Shown here in pieces: positions 33,529 through 42,100 of a stretch of 45,235 bases of DNA. Position 1 is the first letter of the stretch. Each line of letters begins with the position of its first letter. The stretch comes from ZC4RG29 sp964521255 (GTDB lineage: Bacteria; Bacteroidota; Bacteroidia; Cytophagales; Cyclobacteriaceae), in assembly GCA_964521255.1 (NCBI GenBank), contig CAZFRM010000029.1, positions 1-45,235 on the forward strand, written 5' to 3'. The translations under genes and the position numbers were made by a program. The notes beneath the pieces are model-generated. The model had not been told where the DNA came from. It ran no database searches and saw only the letters and a program-made list of their open reading frames with translations.

Positions 33529-33606
33529 TTGCCATTTGCTTACTGCCATTTTTTCGTTTGTATCATAGATTTTTGAATGAACTAAGTAGCACTAAACGAT
33601 TAATAA

Positions 33607-34737
33607 TTATTTAAGAGCTTTCAAAAAGCCACGAAAATTATTTCGGTTAACAACGGTGTTTATCGTCTGGTAAGTTTCCGTAAAAGTTTTAGGGAAGCTG
33701 GCTTTCTGTTTAGGTGAAAATTTAAACTCAAAACCATAAATTTTTCCGTTCATCTCTTCCACGTAATCTACCTCCTGTTGCTGTTTGGTGCGCCAAAAGT
33801 AATGCCGTTCGGCTATCCGTGCGTAAGAATTTGTTTTGATTCGTTCGCTGATCAAAAAATTTTCCCACAACGCGCCCACATCCTGGCGCAAAACAAGTGG
33901 CTGGTAGTTGCGGATAACAGCATTGCGCATACCATTATCATAAAAATATATCTTTCGGTTGGCCTTGATCTCATTGCGCAGGTTGCGGCTGAATGGTGAA
34001 AGTGTAAACACTACAAAAGTTTTTTCCAGCAGTTCAACATAGGACGCCACTGTCTTTGAATCGGCTCCGATCAAATCGCCAACTTCTTTAAAAGAAACTT
34101 CGTTGCCCACCTGAAAGGCAAGCGCCTGCAGCAATTTTTGAATCAACGGAGGTTTCTTAATGTTGCCGAGCGTAAGTATGTCTTTGTATAAATAACTTTC
34201 GGCAATTTCCTGCAATACGTCTTGTTGGCGTTGCGGATGGTTCAGCACATCCGGATAAAAACCAAAGACCAAACGGTTCTCCAGGTTTTGTTCTGCTTTC
34301 AACATCCCCTCAGCGGCTTCATACTCTGTCCACGAAATGGGCCAGAGGTTGTAAGTCCATTTTCTGCCCGTGAGCGGCTCCTGCATTTTCTGGTTCAAGT
34401 CAAATGCTGATGATCCGCTCAGGATCAACTGTACTCCTGGAAAATTATCCACGATTAATTTTGCGGTGAGACCAATGTTTGGTATGCGTTGAGCTTCGTC
34501 AATGAACACAATGTTATTAGTGCTTATTAATGCACGTAATTGCTCCGTATTGACATCGGTAAAAAGGCGTATAGCGGTGGGATCATCGCCATTTACGCTC
34601 AGGCACTGACCAGCGTATTTCCCCAAAAGTTTGTTGATCAGGGTGGTTTTACCAACCTGCCTGGGGCCGATGAGCAAAATAGCTTTACCCGAAAAAAAAT
34701 CAGCCCCTAATTTTTCTTCAATTAAGCGGTTAAACAT
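33607..34737 (-). CDS. AAA ATPase with DUF4143 domain (ATPase D)
   Basis: The 376 residues show Walker A GPRQVGKT (24-31), Walker B NIVFIDEAQRIP and LILSGSSAFDLNQKMQEPLTGRKWTYNLWPISW. The link segment is SFKEVGDLIGADSKTVASYVELLEKTFVVFTL. The C-terminus has YFWRTKQQQEVDYVEE and GFEFKFSPKQ, so the usual E-x-K reads E-F-K. It belongs to a different subgroup from B and C. Upstream lie 32-base direct repeats with a central palindrome. Function unknown. Confidence 0.9.
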   Translation of the reverse strand: MFNRLIEEKLGADFFSGKAILLIGPRQVGKTTLINKLLGKYAGQCLSVNGDDPTAIRLFTDVNTEQLRALISTNNIVFIDEAQRIPNIGLTAKLIVDNFPGVQLILSGSSAFDLNQKMQEPLTGRKWTYNLWPISWTEYEAAEGMLKAEQNLENRLVFGFYPDVLNHPQRQQDVLQEIAESYLYKDILTLGNIKKPPLIQKLLQALAFQVGNEVSFKEVGDLIGADSKTVASYVELLEKTFVVFTLSPFSRNLRNEIKANRKIYFYDNGMRNAVIRNYQPLVLRQDVGALWENFLISERIKTNSYARIAERHYFWRTKQQQEVDYVEEMNGKIYGFEFKFSPKQKASFPKTFTETYQTINTVVNRNNFRGFLKALK

Positions 34738-34740
34738 TTT

Positions 34741-34811
34741 ATAAAGTTATGCTTTTATAGGATTTAATTCCGATAAAGTTATAACTTTTTAGGATTTAAT
34801 TCCGATAAAGT
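34741..34811. repeat. Direct repeats with palindromic core upstream of ATPase D
   Basis: The 21-base AGGATTTAATTCCGATAAAGT occurs at 34759-34779 and 34791-34811, a 32-base period, with a partial third copy (ATAAAGTTAT) at 34741. Between them AAAGTTATAACTTT (34775-34788) is a perfect palindrome. It looks like an iteron-type binding region in the ATPase D promoter. Confidence 0.65.
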
Positions 34812-34933
34812 CAGCATTTACTAGATTCAATCTTTAAATCTGAGGCAAAATCCGTAAAAGAAATTCTCAGTCTTCGAAAATAAAAAGTTGGCTAAACTCA
34901 TCTCAATGATGAACCTGAGCATTTATGCCCGCT

Positions 34934-36238
34934 TCAGGAAATAAGTTTAGAAAGTATATTTACAGCATACAACGGCAAATTAATTAACGTATCGCCTACC
35001 CTGAAATCTGCCATCGACGTTCTTACCGAAATGTGGGGAGTGAACTTTTCCTGGTACACTTTGAGGCTTTTCGCCTGGAGGTTTTCTTCAGCTTTCACCT
35101 CTATAGGCACCACCTGTCCCTCCCATTGAAATAAAAAATCTATTTCGGCCCGGGTGTTTTGAGCGGACCAATAGTAAATACCCCCTGCGTTCTGCGTAAG
35201 AAGTTGCTGCAACACGTATTGCTCGGTAAGGGCTCCTTTGAATTCAACAAACAACTCATTTCCCTGCAGGATGGTTTTGGCATCCAGCCCGGACATAGCG
35301 CCCAGCAAGCCGACATCCATTAAAAACAATTTGAATGACCTGGCATCTTCGTATGCCTTTAACGGTATGGAGGGTTTACTCACATTATACACTTTGTGAA
35401 CAAGCCCGCAATCCGTCAACCAGTTTATAGCCACTTCATACTCCTTCGCCCGGGCTCCCTGGCGGATCAGCCCATAGATGAATTTTTTGTTTTCCTTTCC
35501 CAGTTGTGAGGGGATGGAGTTCCATAACATGCGGATGCGGGGCACAATGGCATGTGGTGCGTGTTTTGAAAAATCCTGTTCGTAAGCATTCAATAAGTTC
35601 TGCTGTGCCTCACGCACTTTCTTAAAATCCCCTTCTTTTATAAAGGTGAGTACAGCTTGCGGCATGCCGCCCACAAAATAATATTGCTTCAACCGCTCAA
35701 TGAACTTGTTTCGGAAGGCAGTGATCATCGGCCAGTCGGGTTTATCCAGCAACTGCACAAGCGACTGATCTCCTGATGCTTCCAGGAACTCAGGGAAAGT
35801 CAATGGATGCAAATCAAGGAAATCTACTTTGCCCACAGGAAAGGAAGTCTTGTTGCCCAAAGCCACACCCAGCAAAGAGCCGGCAGCCATCACATGATAG
35901 CCGGAGGCGTTTTCATAAAAATATTTCAGAGAAGTGAGCCCCCCTTCAGCCTCCTGGATTTCATCTAAAATAATCAAAGTATCCTGGGGATCGGGCATAA
36001 AGCCGGCCTCGATGGAAATGGCTGTGAGCATGCGGGTGATGTCGAAATCCGCCAAAAAGATGCTCTTGAGGTGAGGGCTGCTCTCGAAATTAAGATATGC
36101 GCATCGCTTATATTCCTGGCGGGCAAACTCTTTCATCAGCCAGGTTTTTCCAACCTGCCGGGCACCACTGATAATCAGTGGTTTACGGTCATTTTTTTGT
36201 TTCCATTGGAGCAGGGCACTCAGTGCTAACCGTTTCAT
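34934..36238 (-). CDS. AAA ATPase with DUF4143 domain (ATPase E)
   Basis: The 434 residues show Walker A GARQVGKT (25-32), Walker B TLIILDEIQEAEGG and VMAAGSLLGVAL. GKVDFLDLHPLTFPEFLEASG is a family landmark. The end has YYWSAQNTRAEIDFLFQWEGQVVPIEVKAEEN (D...E-x-K). This is the longer subgroup. It is divergent from the Xre-RES pair, and a 38-bp palindrome lies 21 bases before its start. Function unknown. Confidence 0.9.
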   Translation of the reverse strand: MKRLALSALLQWKQKNDRKPLIISGARQVGKTWLMKEFARQEYKRCAYLNFESSPHLKSIFLADFDITRMLTAISIEAGFMPDPQDTLIILDEIQEAEGGLTSLKYFYENASGYHVMAAGSLLGVALGNKTSFPVGKVDFLDLHPLTFPEFLEASGDQSLVQLLDKPDWPMITAFRNKFIERLKQYYFVGGMPQAVLTFIKEGDFKKVREAQQNLLNAYEQDFSKHAPHAIVPRIRMLWNSIPSQLGKENKKFIYGLIRQGARAKEYEVAINWLTDCGLVHKVYNVSKPSIPLKAYEDARSFKLFLMDVGLLGAMSGLDAKTILQGNELFVEFKGALTEQYVLQQLLTQNAGGIYYWSAQNTRAEIDFLFQWEGQVVPIEVKAEENLQAKSLKVYQEKFTPHISVRTSMADFRVGDTLINLPLYAVNILSKLIS

Positions 36239-36259
36239 GGTATAAATATAACACTATTA

Positions 36260-36297
36260 CGTACGTATAATTGTATTGCAATACATTTTTACGTACG
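36260..36297. promoter_or_regulatory. 38-bp palindrome between ATPase E and the Xre-RES pair
   Basis: CGTACGTA at each end and GTATTGCAATAC in the middle form one palindrome with only two mismatched base pairs. It lies in the divergent promoter region and could control either or both operons. Confidence 0.7.
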
Positions 36298-36374
36298 AGT
36301 TTTTGTTGTCCTGGTTTTTTTTAGGAAATATCTATCGATGAAGTATGAGAAAAAACGGGGGAAAAGAGACGAAC

Positions 36375-36417
36375 TTTGGACAAATTACGTTACATTAGTG
36401 GACAATTTTCCTAATGT
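36375..36417 (+). promoter_or_regulatory. Putative operator of the Xre-RES pair
   Basis: ACATTAG (36392-36398) and CTAATGT (36411-36417) form an inverted repeat ending at the Xre start. GGACAA also occurs twice, 22 bases apart (36378 and 36400). Xre antitoxins normally repress their own promoter. Confidence 0.45.
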
Positions 36418-36908
36418 GTATGAGAGCCTATAGAAAATCAAAAAAGCCTGTCGATATGGTCAAAGACCCTGAGCTGGCATACGTTAAACCAGCATCAGCA
36501 CAGCCGCTTTCTGTAGAAAAACTGCTTGATGTGGCCCCCGCGCAACTGACGGAACCCCTCAGCCGGGTGAACATATTTCGCAAAGGGTTCAGGAAAAAAT
36601 CATTTGACCGTTTAAAGGAAGTCACCGGCCTCGATTACCAAACACTGGCGCTGGCTTTATCGGTTTCCACCAAAACGCTGCAACGCACAGAAGTTTTTGA
36701 TGTGGTCCAATCAGAAAGGATGTATGCCCTGGCTGACCTCTATGCTGCCGGCATGTCGTACTTTGGCGAAGAAGGATTTAAACGCTGGATGGACAGGCCG
36801 CTCTTTACGCTGGGCAACCGCAGGCCAAGTGAGCTGCTTGATGTTTCGGAAGGTATCGGGCTGCTACGCACCGAAATTATGCGGCTGCAGCATGGCATTG
36901 CCGTATGA
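36414..36908 (+). CDS. Xre/MbcA/ParS-type antitoxin
   Basis: The 164 residues match antitoxins of RES toxins. A helix-turn-helix-like part (FDRLKEVTGLDYQTLALALSVSTKTLQR) precedes the conserved RMYALADLYAAGMSYFGEEGFKRWMDRPLFTLGNRRPSELLDVSEG, which is the DUF2384 toxin-binding region. The C-terminus (RTEIMRLQHGIAV) normally reaches the toxin active site. ATG 36414 or 36420 may be the start. It overlaps the RES gene by 4 bases. Confidence 0.9.
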   Translation: MCMRAYRKSKKPVDMVKDPELAYVKPASAQPLSVEKLLDVAPAQLTEPLSRVNIFRKGFRKKSFDRLKEVTGLDYQTLALALSVSTKTLQRTEVFDVVQSERMYALADLYAAGMSYFGEEGFKRWMDRPLFTLGNRRPSELLDVSEGIGLLRTEIMRLQHGIAV

Positions 36909-37360
36909 AAATTTTCAGGATTGCCCTCAGAGAATTTTGTGATGCGAGCGGCGAAGGCGCCAAGCAATATGGCGGGCGATGGAATTTGCCGGGGTATCCG
37001 GCTTTGTATGGTTGTAACAGCGTGGCGGCAGCCCTGCTGGAGCGACTGACAATAGACCCCGAATTATTTTCGTCAGAGCGGTACACATTGTATTCAGTTA
37101 TGGAGTTTTTGTGTGACGATTCATTGATATACAAGCCCTCAGTAAGCGAGCTTCCAAAAGGCTGGGATGCTATTCCGGCCTCGAGAGTATCTATGGAGTT
37201 TGGTACCCGGCTCATTCAATCGGGTACACTGTGTTTTGAAGTTCCTTCCGTGGTGGATACCACATCGCACAGCTATTTGATTAATCCCTTGGCAAAAGAT
37301 TTCACAAAAGTGCATTGGCAAGTTTACCCGCTGCTGCTGGATCAGCGTATTGTCAGGTGA
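36905..37360 (+). CDS. RES-domain toxin
   Basis: The 151 residues show the RES core: IFRIALREF with the conserved arginine, GGRWNLPGYPALYGCNSVAAALLERL, and a late VPSVVDTTSHSYLINPLAKDF in place of the usual P-S-x...N-x-L-x-N-P. Characterised RES toxins consume NAD+ or ADP-ribosylate a host enzyme. The gene begins inside the stop of the antitoxin (ATGA). It is the only plus-strand operon in the 8.6-kb block between wzt and wzm. Confidence 0.92.
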   Translation: MKIFRIALREFCDASGEGAKQYGGRWNLPGYPALYGCNSVAAALLERLTIDPELFSSERYTLYSVMEFLCDDSLIYKPSVSELPKGWDAIPASRVSMEFGTRLIQSGTLCFEVPSVVDTTSHSYLINPLAKDFTKVHWQVYPLLLDQRIVR

Positions 37361-37537
37361 TTGCCACTGAGGCGCTGAAGCTCTGAGAAGAAATTACCAC
37401 TCAGGTGATCCAATCTAAATAATTGGAAGGGCTGATTACCTGGTAAGTGGCCTCCGGGTAGCTTTTTATTGCCACTGGGGCACTGAAGCTCTGAGAAGAC
37501 ATGTTATTTCCCTTAGTGTTTCAGTGCCTCTGTGGCA
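37361..37537. repeat. Inverted and direct GCCACTG-type repeats
   Basis: TTGCCACTGAGGCGCTGAAG (37361) and a near copy at 37469 are followed by an inverted copy (GTTTCAGTGCCTCTGTGGCAA, about 37517-37537), which can pair with the second. They lie between the RES and Wzm genes. The part 37407-37440 resembles 30489-30525. Confidence 0.6.
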
Positions 37538-37547
37538 ATTTATTTCC

Positions 37548-38381
37548 TCACACGATATCAGCCATGATTCGTTCAACTTTCTTAAAGTACAGCAACGATG
37601 AAATAAAAAGCAGCAACACGATTCCAAACGATAAATAAGCAAATTGATTAGGCGCCTCCCCTCCCAATATCGACCATCGGAAACCTTCCACCACGCCAGC
37701 CATGGGATTGAGATAGTACAGTGCGGTTCCCCATCGCGGAAGGTTGTTTACAATTGTTTCACTCGGATAGGCTATTGGCGTAGCGTACAAACCGAATTGT
37801 ACAAGAAACGGAACGACATGCTGAAAGTCACGGTAGCGGATCGTCAACGCGCTTAGCCATATCCCAACAGCAAGCGCCGAAACGATAGTTAATAAAATAA
37901 AGAGGGGAAGAAAAATAATATTTGCTGAAGGGGCAACACGATATATTATCATCAGTACGATAAGAATAGCAAAGGCGATGAGAAAATCCACAAACCCGAC
38001 AAGCGCTTTTGATAACGGAATAACCAGTCTTGGAAAATAAATTTTCTTCACCATCTCCTGCGCGCCGATGATGGAGTTGCCGGATTGATTAAGCACAAAG
38101 GCAAAGTAGGTCCACGCCGTCATACCCGAAATAGCAAACACAGGATATGGAATCCCTCCTGTATCAACTTTCACAGCACGACCAAAAACGACAGTGAAGA
38201 TCAGCAATGTTGCCGCAGGCTGAACAAAGGCCCATGCCAATCCCAAAAATGTTTGTGCGTAACGAACTCTTAGATCGCGATAGGCGAGAATCAAAAAAAG
38301 ATCTTTGTAATCAAACAGCTCCTTCAGATTAATGGAGAACCTGCTTTTACTGGCATCAACTACTATGCGGGGTGAAGACAT
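37548..38381 (-). CDS. wzm: ABC-2 type permease for polysaccharide export, Wzm-like
   Basis: The 277 residues begin with a cytoplasmic amphipathic part (LKELFDYKDLFLILAYRDLRVRYAQTFLG) and contain about six membrane helices (FVQPAATLLIFTVVFG, AFVLNQSGNSI, LIAFAILIVLMIIY, IFLPLFILLTIVSALAVGIWL, VPFLVQFGLYATPIAY, FGIVLLLFISSLLYF). The late YYLNPMAGVVEGFRWSILGG is typical of TagG/Wzm permeases. It should pair with the Wzt-like ATPase at 27.8-29.0 kb, which is unusual because the two genes are normally adjacent. Confidence 0.93.
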   Translation of the reverse strand: MSSPRIVVDASKSRFSINLKELFDYKDLFLILAYRDLRVRYAQTFLGLAWAFVQPAATLLIFTVVFGRAVKVDTGGIPYPVFAISGMTAWTYFAFVLNQSGNSIIGAQEMVKKIYFPRLVIPLSKALVGFVDFLIAFAILIVLMIIYRVAPSANIIFLPLFILLTIVSALAVGIWLSALTIRYRDFQHVVPFLVQFGLYATPIAYPSETIVNNLPRWGTALYYLNPMAGVVEGFRWSILGGEAPNQFAYLSFGIVLLLFISSLLYFKKVERIMADIV

Positions 38382-38405
38382 GGGTTGAATTTTTCTGAAA
38401 AGAAA

Positions 38406-38714
38406 TCAGGCTACAAGCGGCGTGTCTACAGATGCTATTTCTTCCTGTAAAAATCCTTTTAAACTCAGATCTTCATCAACATCCGGCCAATGCACGGCAA
38501 TTCCGTCTCCCAGCAATTCGTAATGAGCAAGCTCTGCATCTGAAGCACGGCTAAGCCGTGTGGATTTTGAGATTTCTCTTTTTAGTATCTTTTTATTATT
38601 CAAAACAACTAACATCAGGTCAAGCGACCGATAGAAATGGATACCTATCATGCGCAAACCTTTCTCTACGATCAATTGCTCCAATGCATCATATTTATTG
38701 TCTAAAGAATTCAT
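38406..38714 (-). CDS. DUF2442 protein
   Basis: The 102 residues from ATG 38714 end with the DUF2442 signature (REISKSTRLSRASDAELAHYELLGDGIAVHWPDVDEDLSLKGFL). Proteins of this family sit next to DUF4160 proteins and have been suggested to be toxin-antitoxin components; no function is shown. It overlaps the DUF4160 gene by 20 bases. An upstream GTG at 38738 is a less likely start. Confidence 0.85.
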   Translation of the reverse strand: MNSLDNKYDALEQLIVEKGLRMIGIHFYRSLDLMLVVLNNKKILKREISKSTRLSRASDAELAHYELLGDGIAVHWPDVDEDLSLKGFLQEEIASVDTPLVA

Positions 38715-38931
38715 ACCATTTTGCTTTAAAAAGTTCACAATTACTATTTACTATGAAGAGTATCTCCCGTTGTTCCTGATTTTTGAAATTGTAGAAATAC
38801 TGCTGCTGTACGGGGTCTAACCAGATTTTCGCGTAACCATTTCCTTTTGAAACATGAATATGCAGCGGTTCACTACGGTCACTGGCATAGAAGTGAAAGC
38901 GATACCCATTAATGAATGCCGCTGTAGGCAT
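38695..38931 (-). CDS. DUF4160 protein
   Basis: The 78 residues begin MPTAAFINGYRFHFYASDRSEPLHIHVSKGNGYAKIWLDP, matching DUF4160 (PT-x...Y-R-F-F-F-Y...E-P-x-H-I-H-V). ATG 38931 is used because the family starts MPT; the TTG two codons earlier is not needed. It is translationally coupled to the DUF2442 gene. Function unknown. Confidence 0.88.
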   Translation of the reverse strand: MPTAAFINGYRFHFYASDRSEPLHIHVSKGNGYAKIWLDPVQQQYFYNFKNQEQREILFIVNSNCELFKAKWYEFFRQ

Positions 38932-38937
38932 ATTCAA

Positions 38938-38995
38938 ATTTTGTATATATCCATAAGATTCAAATATTACAATATAATAAATCAGTATACAAAAT
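38938..38995. promoter_or_regulatory. Inverted repeat upstream of the DUF4160 gene
   Basis: ATTTTGTATA (38938-38947) and TATACAAAAT (38986-38995) are perfect complements, 38 bases apart, in an A/T-rich stretch. A pair of operator half-sites is possible. Confidence 0.4.
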
Positions 38996-39153
38996 AAATA
39001 AAATGAATATTAACATATAACGCTGTTGGGGTGTACTGCACTTTTACAAGGATATTTTTTGAGGGTTTTCTAAATCCTGAACTGGATCCAGCCCGGAACT
39101 TAAAAGGTTTGTGCAACACTTCGATTAAAAAATAATCAGACTTCTTTACCGGG

Positions 39154-39188
39154 TTTGGATAAAAAAGTTCGGGTGAATTTTATATTTG
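39154..39188 (+). promoter_or_regulatory. Promoter of the SNF2 gene, abutting the start codon
   Basis: TTTG (39154-39157), 23 bases and TATATTTG (39181-39188) match the consensus. Only 6 bases separate it from ATG 39195. The box contains the in-frame TTG at 39186, which excludes that codon as a start. Confidence 0.6.
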
Positions 39189-39194
39189 CCTTCA

Positions 39195-42100
39195 ATGAAT
39201 CTGTACGATGTCTTAGACGATTATTTAAGCGAGGTCGACCCGCCGACTATGAATAAAGCCTTGAGCATTCTCCAATCACATGAAAATGAGCTGGAAGTTT
39301 CAGAGGGCAAAAAAGGTTACAAGATTATTGTGCCCAGTCAAAGCCGGAGTGAACCTTACCAGGTCCACATAAGGTCAACTGATTCGGGACTTGAAGTTAC
39401 CTGCAACTGCCCTGCTTATAAAGAGTATGGCACCTGCAAGCATGGTGTGGCGGCTGCCCTTTACCTGGAGGAAATCAATGAAGATGATGAGGAAGATTTT
39501 GAAGACTATGAAGAGTGGGAGGGTGATTTTTCCGATGCACAAGACACGGTAAGTTTTCGCATGCCTGAATTCAATTTAATACAACTGAAAAAAATGGCCG
39601 GCGCTCCCCCCGAAAATGCTATCATCAACTGGGAGAGAAAAACTAAACTTGTTGAGCAAAGTAATAACCGTCTCTATTTTCATGTTATCAAAAACAGGAA
39701 TGTATTTTACGAAGTCAATATACGCTTCGATGGGAAAGACTGCTACGAAACAAATTGCGATTGCTATGAGACCGGGAATACGATCTGCATCCACACATTA
39801 GCCTGCTTTTACCATATCTTCTTAAAAGAAGGCCCTAACTTTTTTAAACAATTCAAAGACCTCACAATAGAAAAAAACAAACTACTTCAACCCTATGGCC
39901 TGACGGTTGATGATCCTGAAGCTGCTTTATTTACATGGGAGTTAAATTATTTTGGACAGCTAAAGTTAACAGGTAAGCCTGATTACATTGTGCCCGCAGG
40001 AAACACTTCTTTTCTTCATGACCTGAAAAACAAGATACTTGACCATGGGCAGCGTCAATCACTCTTACGGCCCAAATTACCGGATGATGTGCTGACCGAT
40101 TATGAAATAGGAATTCTTTTCAATTTCACTGTACAGCGCCATATCGGCTTCGAACTGGATGCCCTTCAGATTCAGGAGAAAAACGGAAAACAGAAAATTA
40201 AAAAGCTCAGCATAAACAACCAGGCGAATTATGCTTTGTTACAGCCCCTGAGCGATGAACTCTTTCAGCCATTGATAGAATTTTCCGACCAGCGGCTGGT
40301 GGAATGGTTTGCCCAATCAGGCAACAGTTATTTGAGAAATTACGCCAACCCCTGGCACTATACCTCGGAAGGCGACGCAAAAAAAATACACGAACACTTC
40401 ATGGAACTGTTGCGTTCCATGTGGCCAATGCTTTGCGAATATCCCTATGTGTTCATGCTTAAAGAAGGGCGGTTCAGCCAGGCCAACATTAAACCGGTAA
40501 AGGTAAGCAGGCACAACCTTGCCACAGGCTTTCGTTTTACACAGGGAGAAAAGTTTATCACGGTAGAGCTAATGGCTATCATCGATGGGAAACACTTTAA
40601 AGGCAAAACAATACCGTTGCTCCGGAATTTAGTTTTCCTGGTGGATGATACCTTACACTTACCTGCCAACGATAACATTGTCAGTATTCTCGAAAAATTC
40701 AGGCACGGAAAATTACAATTTCCATTGGCTGAAAAGAAGAATGTATTGCTTAACCTTATTATTCCATTACGGGAAAAGTATGAAGTTGAAACCGATGAAA
40801 ATTTGAATTATGAATTACAACAGCCCGCTCCCCAACCGCGTGTACTGCTAAGCGAACTTAACGAACAGTCGCTGCTGCTGCGCCCGCAATTCCTGTATGG
40901 AGATGACCTGGTTGACTACGGAGCAGAAACCGACATCTTTAGTGAAACGGAAGATGGCAAGCTCGTCATCACCAGCCGCAACAAAGCAGAAGAAAAAAAA
41001 CTTTATGATTTTTTACGCACCCTCCACCCACGCTTCGCCACACAAAATAACAACCAGCATTATTACCTGCCTTTTAATGAAGTGCTGAAGAACAACTGGT
41101 TCTTCAATATGATTAAACAGGTGGAAGCTACAGGCTTCCCGGTTTTCGGATTAAAGGAATTGAAAAAATTCAGGTATAACACCAGCACACCCAAAATAAA
41201 GATAGAAGCAGGGAGCGGCATAGACTGGTTTGATCTGAAAATTACAGCGCAATGGGGCGACCAGCAGGTGACTTTGAAAGACCTCCGCAAAGCCATCATC
41301 AACCGCCAGGAAGCTGTCTTGCTGGACGACGGAACCCTGGGCCTTATTCCTGAAGAATGGCTAAAGCAATACCGTACCCTATTGAAAATCGGTAACGAGC
41401 AAAACGGATCGCTGAAGATAAGCAAGCTTCACTTCAGCATACTCGATCAGTTAGATGCCTCTATCGATAATCAAAAGGTACGTGAAGAAATTGAGCAAAA
41501 GAAAGTCAGGCTACGCGAATTTGACAAAGTAAATACCGTCAGTCCTTCCGGGGAAATAAAAGCAACCCTTCGCCCTTACCAGCTTGCCGGCTTTCAATGG
41601 CTCAACACCATCGATGAACTGGGATGGGGTGGCTGCCTGGCCGATGATATGGGTTTGGGCAAAACCCTGCAAGCCATTGCATTTCTGCAAATGATAAAAG
41701 AAAAAAATCCCGGATGCACGAGCCTTGTTGTGTGCCCTACATCGTTGTTGTTTAACTGGGAAAACGAACTGCAAAAGTTTTGTCCTTCGCTCAAGTATTA
41801 TGTATACTACGGTCTTCAACGAAACTTCAGCGATGAACATTTCGAAGAATACGACCTGGTGCTCACCAGCTATGGAATTATACGCAACGACCTGGAGGCG
41901 CTGATGAAGTTTCAGTGGCACTATGCAGTACTCGATGAAAGTCAGGCCATAAAAAATCCGGAAGCGCAGGTAACGCGGGCGGTCTCACATCTTAAAGCAA
42001 AAAACAAGCTTATTCTCAGTGGCACGCCCGTTCAGAATAACACGCAAGATCTTTTCGCCCAGTTTAATTTTCTCAACCCGGGCTTGTTGGGCAGTCGCGA

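Noticed and set aside
36905..37215. 112-residue minus-strand frame (36877-37215)
   Set aside because: It is antisense to the RES toxin gene, which has clear family motifs.
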